Shown: piece by piece, positions 6,630 to 12,868 of the stretch
How positions within the stretch are numbered: position 1 is the first letter of the stretch
How the letters are laid out: every line of letters begins with the position of its first letter
DNA from: Propionibacteriaceae bacterium
GTDB lineage: Bacteria > Actinomycetota > Actinomycetes > Propionibacteriales > Propionibacteriaceae
Length of the DNA: 12,868 nucleotides
Direction of reading: 5' to 3'
Assembly (NCBI GenBank): GCA_003451975.1
Contig: DMIX01000246.1
Coordinates: 1 to 12,868, forward strand
Program-made: the position numbers and the translations under genes
The notes under the pieces: model-generated
What the model saw: only the letters and a program-made list of their open reading frames with translations
Databases searched by the model: none
Told to the model about the DNA's origin: nothing

Positions 6630-6773
6630 GTGGAGGCTTCCACGACGATATCCGTAGAGTTATGCTGCTTAGTAGTACTAGATTCGTAACTTAACTGACT
6701 TCTAGGAACGATATCGTCAGTCGACGGTGAAAGGGGTGCGGGATGCACCCGAGCACGGAAGGAACGTCTCCCC
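6630..6773 (+). promoter_or_regulatory. Promoter/operator and leader region of the amine-catabolism operon
   Basis: An AT-rich patch (about 6656-6707) stands out from GC-rich surroundings and contains several TANNNT-type candidates: TATGCT 6661-6666, TAGATT 6679-6684 and TAACTT 6687-6692. It is flanked by two GATATC-centred dyads, ACGATATCCGT (6645-6655) and the perfect palindrome ACGATATCGT (6708-6717). Other dyads are GTGGA-GGCT-TCCAC (6630-6643), TAGTACTA (6673-6680), CGTC-AGTC-GACG (6715-6726) and the hairpin at 6734-6750. The ribosome binding site GAAGGA (6758-6763) precedes GTG 6774 by ten bases. No -35 box is assigned. A repressor bound at the paired dyads is the simplest reading, but no regulator gene is in the window. 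Confidence 0.55.
6734..6750 (+). other. Leader hairpin GGGTGC-GGGAT-GCACCC
   Basis: A 6-bp GC-rich stem with a 5-base loop lies just upstream of the GAAGGA ribosome binding site of the operon's first gene. It may affect mRNA stability or translation start. There is no T-run and no recognised riboswitch pattern. Confidence 0.45.
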
Positions 6774-8171
6774 GTGAGCGAAACCGCCTTTGAGCGGAAT
6801 CGGCCAGCCGCAGCACTGGTCACTGCGTCCCTGCGCGAATGCCGCCCGGCGGTGTTCTGGCTCGACGGCCTGCAGCGGCCGTCCCGGCCCGTTCTCAGTG
6901 GTGATCACCGCGCAGATCTGGTGGTCGTCGGTGGTGGCTACTGCGGACTCTGGACGGCCATCCGCGCCAAGGAACGAGATCCCGGACGCCGTGTCGTGTT
7001 GCTGGAAGCCCACGAAATTGGCTGGGCCGCCTCGGGGCGCAATGGCGGCTTCTGTGAATCCAGCCTTACCCACGGAACGGAGAACGGCCAACGCCGCTGG
7101 CCGAACGAACTCGACCAGCTCGACCGACTCGGTGCCGAGAACCTCGACGGCATTGCCGAGAGCATCGACCGCTACCAGGCCGACGTCGAGTTCGAGCGCA
7201 CCGGAGAGTTGATGGTGGCCGTCGAACCGCACCAGGTCGACTGGTTGGCAGGCGAGGACGGCTTCCTGGATGCCGAGGCGGTCCGCGCTGAGGTGAACTC
7301 CCCGACCTATCTCGCCGGTGTTTGGGACAAAGATGGTGCTGCCCTGCTGAACCCGGGTCGCATGGCTTTGGAACTGGGTCGGATCGCTGAAGGCCTCGGG
7401 GTTGAGATCTATGAGCATTCCGCGGTGACCGACATAGACCGGTCGAAGCGATTGGTGGTGCGCACCGAGCGCGGGTGGGTGGCCACCGCCCAGGTGGCGC
7501 TGGCCACCAACGTGTTTCCTTCGCTGCTGAAACGAAATCGGCCGATGACGGTGCCGGTCTACGACTACGCCTTGGTCACTGAGCCGCTCAGCGCCAGCCA
7601 GCAGGCCGACATCGGTTGGCGTAACCGTCAGGGCCTGGCCGACATGGGTAACCAGTTCCACTACTACCGGCCGACGGCCGACGGCCGAATCCTGTTCGGT
7701 GGCTACGACGCCATCTACCACTTCGGCGGCAAGGTCAAGCCGCAGTACGAGGAACGGCCGGCTAGCTTCACCCGGCTGGCCGAGCACTTCTTCGCAACCT
7801 TCCCGCAATTGGAAGGCCTCACGTTCAGCCACCGCTGGGCCGGTGCGATCGACACCTCCACCCAGTTCTGTGCCTTTTACGGAACCGCGGCCGGCGGACG
7901 CATCAGCTACGCCGCGGGTTTCACCGGGTTAGGGGTGGCCGCCACCCGTTTCGCTGCCGATGTGATGCTGGACCTGCTCAGCGGCGAGACCACCGAGCGC
8001 ACCGAGCTGGAGATGGTGCGTCGGCGCCCGCTGCCGTTCCCGCCGGACCCGATCGCCTCGATCGGAGTCTCCGCCACGAAATGGTCGCTGGACCGAGCCG
8101 ATCACAACCAGGGTCGTCGCAATCTGTTCTTGAAGGCTATGGACGCCATCGGATTGGGATTCGACTCATGA
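6774..8171 (+). CDS. FAD-dependent amine oxidoreductase, PuuB/DAO family
   Basis: This is a 465-residue cytosolic flavoenzyme of the D-amino-acid-oxidase fold. Its relatives oxidise amines such as gamma-glutamylputrescine, sarcosine-like or other N-substituted substrates to an imine or aldehyde, with H2O2 or reduced carrier as by-product. The N-terminal lead FWLDGL...LSGDHRADLVVVGGGY is typical of the PuuB-like subgroup. The dinucleotide-binding GGGYCG is at 53-58, the ribose-binding E78 ends the second strand (VVLLEAHE), and the flavin-contacting SGRNGGF is at 87-93. Near the C-terminus RWAGAIDTSTQF and YAAGFTGLGVAATRFAAD complete the FAD site. The start GTG 6774 has GAAGGA ten bases upstream. 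Its stop overlaps the cupin start (ATGA). It is the first gene of a five-gene operon. The substrate cannot be read from sequence, and PuuB itself is not proven. Confidence 0.88.
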   Translation: MSETAFERNRPAAALVTASLRECRPAVFWLDGLQRPSRPVLSGDHRADLVVVGGGYCGLWTAIRAKERDPGRRVVLLEAHEIGWAASGRNGGFCESSLTHGTENGQRRWPNELDQLDRLGAENLDGIAESIDRYQADVEFERTGELMVAVEPHQVDWLAGEDGFLDAEAVRAEVNSPTYLAGVWDKDGAALLNPGRMALELGRIAEGLGVEIYEHSAVTDIDRSKRLVVRTERGWVATAQVALATNVFPSLLKRNRPMTVPVYDYALVTEPLSASQQADIGWRNRQGLADMGNQFHYYRPTADGRILFGGYDAIYHFGGKVKPQYEERPASFTRLAEHFFATFPQLEGLTFSHRWAGAIDTSTQFCAFYGTAAGGRISYAAGFTGLGVAATRFAADVMLDLLSGETTERTELEMVRRRPLPFPPDPIASIGVSATKWSLDRADHNQGRRNLFLKAMDAIGLGFDS

Positions 8172-8536
8172 CCGGCACGGTCTCCCCACTGGTCAGTGAT
8201 GTGCTGGCCATCGCTGTCGCTGAGGACCCTTTCCCCGCCGAGCAGGTCGTCGCTGACGCCCCCACGTCCGGTTGGCTCGTGTTGACCGATCTCGACGGCG
8301 TCGAGGTGGGGGTGTGGCAGATGACTCCAGGCACGATCACCGACACCGAGGCCGATGAGGTCTTCTGCGTGGTGTCGGGTCGCGGTGTGGTCGAGTTCCT
8401 CGATCCGGTCGCTGACCCTGTTGAACTTCGTCCCGGGATTCTGGTCCGGCTGCAGTCCGGCTGGCGAACTCGCTGGACGATCACCGAAACCCTTCGCAAG
8501 ATTGCCGTAGTACCAGGAGAGGTAGCTCAACCATGA
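8168..8536 (+). CDS. Small cupin-fold protein (DUF861/Cupin_3-like), no histidines
   Basis: This is a 122-residue single-domain protein whose start and stop both sit in ATGA overlaps with its neighbours, so its output is tied to theirs. The centre reads VGVWQMTPGTITDTEADEVF, followed by VVSGRGVVEFLD, ELRPG and GWRTRWTITETLRKI. This is the Cupin_3 pattern also found in EutQ-like and ureidoglycine-aminohydrolase-like proteins. The protein contains no histidine at all, so the usual cupin metal site (HxH...E...H) cannot form. It may bind a ligand without metal, act as an accessory or sensor protein, or protect against the oxidase's product; none of these is shown. Small cupins of this kind often sit next to PuuB-like oxidases in polyamine catabolic clusters. 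Confidence 0.8.
   Translation: MTGTVSPLVSDVLAIAVAEDPFPAEQVVADAPTSGWLVLTDLDGVEVGVWQMTPGTITDTEADEVFCVVSGRGVVEFLDPVADPVELRPGILVRLQSGWRTRWTITETLRKIAVVPGEVAQP
8515..8522 (+). promoter_or_regulatory. Strong ribosome binding site for the MmsA-type gene, inside the cupin gene
   Basis: AGGAGAGG lies ten bases before ATG 8533 and inside the cupin coding sequence. It gives the dehydrogenase its own ribosome entry in addition to coupling through the ATGA overlap. Confidence 0.6.
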
Positions 8537-10020
8537 CCGTTATTCCCCATGTCATTGCAGGCCAGGAGGTAATCGGCGATCTGCGTGGCGGGCCGATCTT
8601 CAATCCTGCCACCGGCGAGCAGATAGCTTCGGTTGGCTTTGCCAGCACCGACCGCGTCGCCGAGGCGATCGCCGCAGCCAAGGCGGCGCTACCGGGCTGG
8701 CGCGCTACCGGACTGATCAAGCGTGCTGATGTGTTCTTCCGGCTGCGCCAGTTGCTGGTCGAGCGCGCCGATGAGCTTGCTGCGATCGTCACCACCGAAC
8801 ACGGCAAAGTGTTTTCCGATGCGCTCGGCGAGATCAGCCGCGGCGTCGAGAACGTGGAGTTCGCTGCCGGGTTGGTGCACCTGCTCAAGGGTGAATACTC
8901 CGAACAGGTCGCTCGTGGCGTGGACGTCCACTCCGTCAAGCAGCCCGTCGGGGTGGTGGCCTGCATCACTCCGTTCAACTTCCCGATCATGGTGCCGCTG
9001 TGGATGACTGCTTCGGCGATCGCCTGCGGCAACACCGTGATCCTCAAGCCCAGCGAGAAGGATCCCTCGGCTTCGGTGTTCCTGGCCAAGCTGTTCGCCG
9101 AAGCCGGCCTGCCCGACGGCGTACTCAACGTCGTCCACGGCGATGCCGAGGCGGTGAACACCCTGCTGGATGCTCCCGACGGCAAGGCAGTGAGCTTCGT
9201 GGGCTCCACCCCTATCGCCAAGTCGATCTACACCCGCGGCACCGCTAACGGAAAGCGCGTGCAGGCCTTGGGCGGCGCCAAGAATCACATGATCGTGATG
9301 CCTGATGCCGACCTGGACTCCGTCGCCGACACCGCGGTCTCGGCGGCTTACGGCGCAGCCGGCGAGCGTTGCATGGCGATCTCCGTGCTGGTCACCGTCG
9401 GAGATGCGGTCGCCGACGCGCTGCTGCCCAAGATCGCTGAGCGCATGGGCAAGCTGACCATCGGCGCCGGTACTGATCCGAGCACCGACATGGGTCCGGT
9501 CATCACCGCAGCCCATCGGGAGAAGGTGGCCTCCTACGTCACCGGCGCTCCCGAGGAAGGCGCCGAGGTCGTCGTCGACGGCACCACTGTGGAATTTGAC
9601 GGCGACGGCTTCTTCATCGGCGTCAGCCTGGTCGACAAGGTCAAGCCCGGCATGCGGATCTACAACGAGGAGATCTTCGGACCGGTGCTGTCGGTAGTGC
9701 GCGTCGCCAGCTACGAGGAGGCCGTCGAACTGGTCAACTCCAACCCCTACGCCAACGGCACCGCGATCTTCACCCGTGATGGACGCACCGCCCGAGCCTT
9801 CGAGTACGACATCGAGGTGGGCATGGTCGGTGTGAACGTGCCGATTCCGGTGCCGGTGGGGGCATTCTCCTTCGGCGGCTGGCGCGATTCGCTGTTCGGC
9901 GATTCTCACATCTACGGCCCCGAGTCGATCCACTTCTACACCCGCAGCAAGGTGGTCACCTCCCGGTGGCCCGACCCCAGCGAATCCCAGGTGGACCTGG
10001 GGTTCCCGAGCAATCACTGA
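8533..10020 (+). CDS. mmsA: CoA-acylating (methyl)malonate-semialdehyde dehydrogenase
   Basis: The 495-residue enzyme oxidises methylmalonate or malonate semialdehyde with NAD+ and CoA, releasing CO2 and giving propionyl- or acetyl-CoA. Signature stretches are clear: CITPFNFPIMVPLWM with oxyanion N149, ACGNTVILKPSEKDPS, QALGGAKNHMIVMPDADLD, catalytic C280 in GERCMAISV, and the family-specific SFGGWRDSLFGDSHIYG followed by FYTRSKVVTSRWPDP. The GAKNH motif, in place of the general-base glutamate of ordinary aldehyde dehydrogenases, marks the CoA-dependent class. In valine breakdown this gene sits with acyl-CoA dehydrogenases and mmsB. Here it lies between an amine oxidase and an omega-aminotransferase. 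That points to malonate semialdehyde from beta-alanine (IolA/Bauc-like role) rather than valine, by inference. It starts in an ATGA overlap and ends 18 bases before the aminotransferase. Confidence 0.94.
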   Translation: MTVIPHVIAGQEVIGDLRGGPIFNPATGEQIASVGFASTDRVAEAIAAAKAALPGWRATGLIKRADVFFRLRQLLVERADELAAIVTTEHGKVFSDALGEISRGVENVEFAAGLVHLLKGEYSEQVARGVDVHSVKQPVGVVACITPFNFPIMVPLWMTASAIACGNTVILKPSEKDPSASVFLAKLFAEAGLPDGVLNVVHGDAEAVNTLLDAPDGKAVSFVGSTPIAKSIYTRGTANGKRVQALGGAKNHMIVMPDADLDSVADTAVSAAYGAAGERCMAISVLVTVGDAVADALLPKIAERMGKLTIGAGTDPSTDMGPVITAAHREKVASYVTGAPEEGAEVVVDGTTVEFDGDGFFIGVSLVDKVKPGMRIYNEEIFGPVLSVVRVASYEEAVELVNSNPYANGTAIFTRDGRTARAFEYDIEVGMVGVNVPIPVPVGAFSFGGWRDSLFGDSHIYGPESIHFYTRSKVVTSRWPDPSESQVDLGFPSNH

Positions 10021-10038
10021 ATGGGAAGTCGATAGAAA

Positions 10039-11442
10039 ATGAGTGAACCCAGCACACCGTCTTATGTGGACCTCAACGGTGACACCGTGGCGCTGCCAGA
10101 CCCGGCAGCCGAAGCGGTGGTGCGGGCCAACGACCGCGGCCATGTGTTCCATTCCTGGAGCGCGCAGGGCGCGATCGACCCGCTGCCGGTGGCCGGCGGC
10201 GCCGGAGCCAGCTTCTGGGACTACGCCGGAAATACCTATCTGGACTTCGGATCGCAGTTGGTCAACCTGAATCTGGGCCACCAGCATCCCGATCTGATCG
10301 CGTCCTTGCATCGGCAGGCAGACCGGCTGGCCACCATTCAGCCGGGCATGGCCAACGACGTGCGCTCCGAACTGGCCCGACTGCTGGTCGAGGTCGTTGG
10401 TGAGCCTTTCACCAAGGTGTTCTTCACTAATGCCGGGGCTGACGCCAATGAGTACGCCGTGCGGCTGGCTCGCCACTCCACCGGACGGCACAAGATCCTG
10501 TCGACCTATCGCAGCTACCACGGTGGCGTGGGAACCCCGATCGGGCTGACCGGGGATCCCCGGCGTTGGGCCAACGAGGCTGCTGCGTCCGGCGTGGTGC
10601 ATTTCTTCGGGCCCTATGCCTATCGGTCGCCGTTCCATTCCGACAGCCCCGAGCAGGAGACCGCCCGGGCGCTGGAGCACTTGGAGAGTGTGATCGTTCT
10701 CGAAGGTGCCAACACCATTGCGGCGATCATTCTGGAGACCATCGTCGGCACCAACGGCATCCTGATTCCGCCGCCGGGCTACCTGGCAGGGGTGCGGGAG
10801 CTGTGCGACAAGTACGGCATCGTCTACATCGCCGACGAGGTGATGGCCGGGTTCGGACGCACCGGGGAATGGTTCGCCTTCCAGGGGTTCGACGTCCAGC
10901 CCGACCTGGTGACTTTCGCCAAGGGGGTCAACTCCGGCTACGTGCCGCTGGGCGGGGTCATCATTAGCAAACCGATCGCCGACTTCTTCAACGACAAGGT
11001 CTTCTATGGTGGCCTGACCTACTCCGGTCATCCGCTGGCCTGCGCACTCGGTATCACTACCTTCGAGGTGTTCCGTCGTGACGGCATCCTCGAACACGTC
11101 CGCGACCTGTCGGACCGGGTGATCGCGCCACGGCTGAGTCACTGGCTGGACACTCACCCCAGCATCGGCGATGTTCGGGGCAAAGGTTTGTTCTGGGCCA
11201 TTGAACTGGTCACAGATCGCCAGACTCGCGAACCGCTGGTTCCCTTCAACCCGACTGCGGCGCAGAGTGCGCCAATGGCGGCCTTCGCCGCAGCCTGCAA
11301 AGCTGCTGGGGTATGGCCATTCACCCACTACAACCGCACCCATATCGCTCCGCCCTTGGTCATCACCGAGGCGGAGTTGACCCGGGGCCTGGATGTTATC
11401 GATGAAGCATTGACAATCACCGACAAAGCGATTGGAGCATGA
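10039..11442 (+). CDS. Class III PLP-dependent omega-aminotransferase
   Basis: The 467-residue cytosolic enzyme transfers an amino group from an omega-amino acid or amine to a keto acid. Fold type I motifs are present: the phosphate-binding TNAGADANEYAVRLAR near 133-148, SYHGG near 158-162, the pyridine-nitrogen partner D266 in VYIADEVMAGFGRTG, and the PLP lysine K295 in VTFAKGVNSGYVPLGG. FYGGLTYSGHPLAC then supplies the usual substrate and phosphate contacts from the partner subunit. The start HVFHSWSAQG and overall length recall beta-alanine, taurine and GABA aminotransferases. The donor cannot be fixed, but the flanking malonate- and succinate-semialdehyde dehydrogenases make beta-alanine and GABA the leading candidates. 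No sulfoacetaldehyde acetyltransferase is nearby, which weakens a taurine role. Its stop overlaps the next start as ATGA. Confidence 0.92.
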   Translation: MSEPSTPSYVDLNGDTVALPDPAAEAVVRANDRGHVFHSWSAQGAIDPLPVAGGAGASFWDYAGNTYLDFGSQLVNLNLGHQHPDLIASLHRQADRLATIQPGMANDVRSELARLLVEVVGEPFTKVFFTNAGADANEYAVRLARHSTGRHKILSTYRSYHGGVGTPIGLTGDPRRWANEAAASGVVHFFGPYAYRSPFHSDSPEQETARALEHLESVIVLEGANTIAAIILETIVGTNGILIPPPGYLAGVRELCDKYGIVYIADEVMAGFGRTGEWFAFQGFDVQPDLVTFAKGVNSGYVPLGGVIISKPIADFFNDKVFYGGLTYSGHPLACALGITTFEVFRRDGILEHVRDLSDRVIAPRLSHWLDTHPSIGDVRGKGLFWAIELVTDRQTREPLVPFNPTAAQSAPMAAFAAACKAAGVWPFTHYNRTHIAPPLVITEAELTRGLDVIDEALTITDKAIGA

Positions 11443-12809
11443 TGAGCAAGTACGCAGTAATCAACCCCACGACTGGTGAGACGCTCGCCGAATACCCGCA
11501 GATCAGCGACGCTGAGCTCGAAACGGCGATCACTCGGGCGAATGCCGCCACCCGGGGTTGGGGACGCAGCACCACCGTCGAAGAGCGCTCGGCACTGGTC
11601 ACCCGGATCGGCGATCTGCACGAGGAGCGCCGCGACGAACTGGCCAAGGCTTTGGTGGAGGAGATGGGCAAGCCGCTGGCGCAGGCCTACGGCGAAGTTG
11701 ACTTCGCCGCTGACATCTACCGCTATCACGCCGAGATCGCCCCGGCAGAGTTGGCCGATGAGCCGATCGAACTGCGTGCCGGCACCGGCACTGCGGTCAT
11801 TCGCTGCGCGCCGCTGGGGGTCATCCTGGGCGTCATGCCCTGGAACTTCCCCTTCTACCAGGTGGCCCGTTTCGCTGGCCCGAACCTGACCATCGGCAAC
11901 AGCGTGCTGCTGAAGCCGGCGTCCCAGTGCCCCAAGACGGCGGAGTTGACCGCGAAGATCTATGCCGATGCTGGCGCCCCCGAAGGCATGTTCGAGATGA
12001 TCTTCGCCAGCACCGACCAGATCGCCGACGTCATCGCCGATCCACGCGTGCAGGGTGTTTCGCTCACCGGCTCCGAGCGGGCTGGCATCGCGGTCGCCGA
12101 GCAGGCCAGCCGTCACCTGAAGAAGGTCGTTCTGGAACTGGGCGGCACCGATCCGTTCGTCGTGCTGTCGACCGATGACCTCGACGCCACGGTGGCTGAT
12201 CTGGTTTCCGGTCGTCTGGACAACAACGGCCAGTCCTGCAACGCCCCCAAACGCGCCATTGTGGTCTCCGAACTCTATGAGGCGTTCACCGAGAAGCTGG
12301 TGGCCGCCATGGGCACGGTGACGGTGGGCGACCCCTTTGCCGAGGGCTGTGAGCTGGGTCCGGTTTCGTCTGCGTCGGCTGCGGCCGGCTTGACTGATCA
12401 GGTACAGCGGGCGGTTGCTGCCGGTGGCAACCTGCTGCTGGGCGGAACTGCAGAGGGCAACTTCTTCCCTCCGACGGTGATCACCAACATTCCTCGGGAC
12501 TCCGACATTTACCTCGAGGAGTTCTTCGGACCGGTCGCGTTGGTCTACGAAGTGGCTGATGAAGCTGAGGCCATCGAGTTGGCTAACCACACACCGTTCG
12601 GCTTGGGCTCCTACGTCTACACCACTGACCCCGAGCAGGCCGAGCGTGTGGCCAACGCCATTGATGCTGGCATGGTCTTCGTCAACTGCGTGCTGGCCGA
12701 CGGGGCCGAGTTGCCCTTCGGTGGCGTCAAGCGCAGCGGTTTCGGTCGCGAAATGGGACGCTTAGGTGCCACCGAGTTCGCCAACAAGAAGCTCATCCGC
12801 ATCGTCTAG
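11442..12809 (+). CDS. gabD: Succinate-semialdehyde dehydrogenase, GabD1-like
   Basis: This 455-residue aldehyde dehydrogenase would oxidise succinate semialdehyde to succinate using NAD(P)+, the last step of GABA use. Seen: MPWNFPFYQVARFAGPNL with the oxyanion Asn, LTGSERAG at the nucleotide site, general base E232 in VLELGGTDPF, catalytic C266 in NNGQSCNAPKRAIV, and the end motif ELPFGGVKRSGFGREMG. The NNGQSC and GGVKRSG forms and the short length match the GabD1/Sad group known from mycobacteria, rather than the 480-residue E. coli GabD. Cofactor choice is not decided. Two ATGs stand in tandem. The first (11439) overlaps the aminotransferase stop but is one base from GGAG (11434-11437), so the second (11442) is slightly better placed. 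It is the last gene of the operon. Confidence 0.92.
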   Translation: MSKYAVINPTTGETLAEYPQISDAELETAITRANAATRGWGRSTTVEERSALVTRIGDLHEERRDELAKALVEEMGKPLAQAYGEVDFAADIYRYHAEIAPAELADEPIELRAGTGTAVIRCAPLGVILGVMPWNFPFYQVARFAGPNLTIGNSVLLKPASQCPKTAELTAKIYADAGAPEGMFEMIFASTDQIADVIADPRVQGVSLTGSERAGIAVAEQASRHLKKVVLELGGTDPFVVLSTDDLDATVADLVSGRLDNNGQSCNAPKRAIVVSELYEAFTEKLVAAMGTVTVGDPFAEGCELGPVSSASAAAGLTDQVQRAVAAGGNLLLGGTAEGNFFPPTVITNIPRDSDIYLEEFFGPVALVYEVADEAEAIELANHTPFGLGSYVYTTDPEQAERVANAIDAGMVFVNCVLADGAELPFGGVKRSGFGREMGRLGATEFANKKLIRIV

Positions 12810-12868
12810 CCACTCCGTCCCCGCCCTCCTCGCTACACCGAGGTTCACGTTGCTACCGGCGCGCCGGT
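12810..12868 (+). terminator. Possible end of operon: weak hairpin and terminal palindrome
   Basis: After the last stop, CCTCG-CTACAC-CGAGG (12828-12843) forms a 5-bp stem followed by TTCACGTT, a poor T-tract. The window then ends in a perfect 14-bp palindrome, ACCGGCGCGCCGGT (12855-12868), which could form a 5-bp stem with a CGCG loop and may extend beyond the edge. Either may end transcription, but neither is a canonical terminator. Confidence 0.3.

Noticed and set aside
6326..6657. Two overlapping plus-strand frames of 97 and 106 codons before the operon
   Set aside because: No ribosome binding site, low-complexity Arg/Gly content and no recognised motif; kept only as part of the unexplained gap.
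8689..11343. An 884-codon open frame on the minus strand opposite the MmsA-type gene and the aminotransferase
   Set aside because: It runs antisense through two genes with full catalytic motifs, its translation is His/Gly/Asp-rich with no domain pattern, and long antisense frames are expected in GC-rich DNA with biased third codon positions.
11328..12590. A 420-codon minus-strand open frame opposite the GabD-like gene
   Set aside because: Same shadow effect; the plus-strand dehydrogenase has all expected motifs across the whole length.
6774..12809. Possible taurine breakdown operon, suggested by the aminotransferase subtype
   Set aside because: No sulfoacetaldehyde acetyltransferase or taurine transporter is seen, and the two carboxylic semialdehyde dehydrogenases fit beta-alanine and GABA better.

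Overview
The window is GC-rich DNA with actinobacterial gene types: a class E sortase followed by a tiny membrane protein, a PhoP-like response regulator, an ECF sigma factor with a built-in zinc-finger anti-sigma domain, and a GabD1-like dehydrogenase. Short ATGA/TGATG stop-start overlaps and GTG starts also fit a member of Actinomycetota. Genus cannot be read from the sequence. No rRNA, tRNA, CRISPR array, insertion sequence or phage gene was seen.

Layout. (1) Positions 1-1116, minus strand: a two-component system. The response regulator comes first and the sensor kinase, cut by the window edge, follows with a 4-base overlap. (2) 1258-2084, plus strand, divergent from the regulator: a class E sortase and a 54-residue one-helix membrane protein with overlapping stop and start. 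(3) 2091-4112, minus strand: a GT39/ArnT-like membrane glycosyltransferase and, upstream of it, an acylphosphatase. (4) 4180-4671, plus strand: a small purine-type phosphoribosyltransferase, divergent from the acylphosphatase. (5) 4754-6277, plus strand: an ECF sigma factor continuing into an HxxxCxxC zinc finger, hydrophobic segments, a Pro/Thr linker and a C-terminal beta-type domain. (6) 6278-6773: about 500 bp without a convincing gene, ending in an AT-rich, dyad-rich promoter-like region. (7) 6774-12809, plus strand: a tightly packed five-gene catabolic operon made of a PuuB-like FAD amine oxidase, a histidine-free cupin, an MmsA-type CoA-acylating semialdehyde dehydrogenase, a class III omega-aminotransferase and a GabD-type succinate-semialdehyde dehydrogenase.

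How it fits together. The left half is cell-envelope work: sensing, sortase attachment, membrane glycosyl transfer and an envelope-spanning sigma factor. The operon on the right looks like amine or polyamine breakdown. The oxidase would make an aldehyde or ketone from an amine, the aminotransferase would take nitrogen from an omega-amino acid (beta-alanine or GABA), and the two dehydrogenases would finish malonate semialdehyde (to acetyl-CoA) and succinate semialdehyde (to succinate). The substrate is inferred only, since no transporter or regulator gene lies in the window.

Most worth a second look: the one-piece transmembrane sigma factor and its topology, the two ACGATATC dyads spaced 63 bp apart before the operon, the histidine-free cupin, the combination of C3 and C4 semialdehyde dehydrogenases around one aminotransferase, the seven-proline run right after the kinase start, and the small sortase-linked membrane protein.
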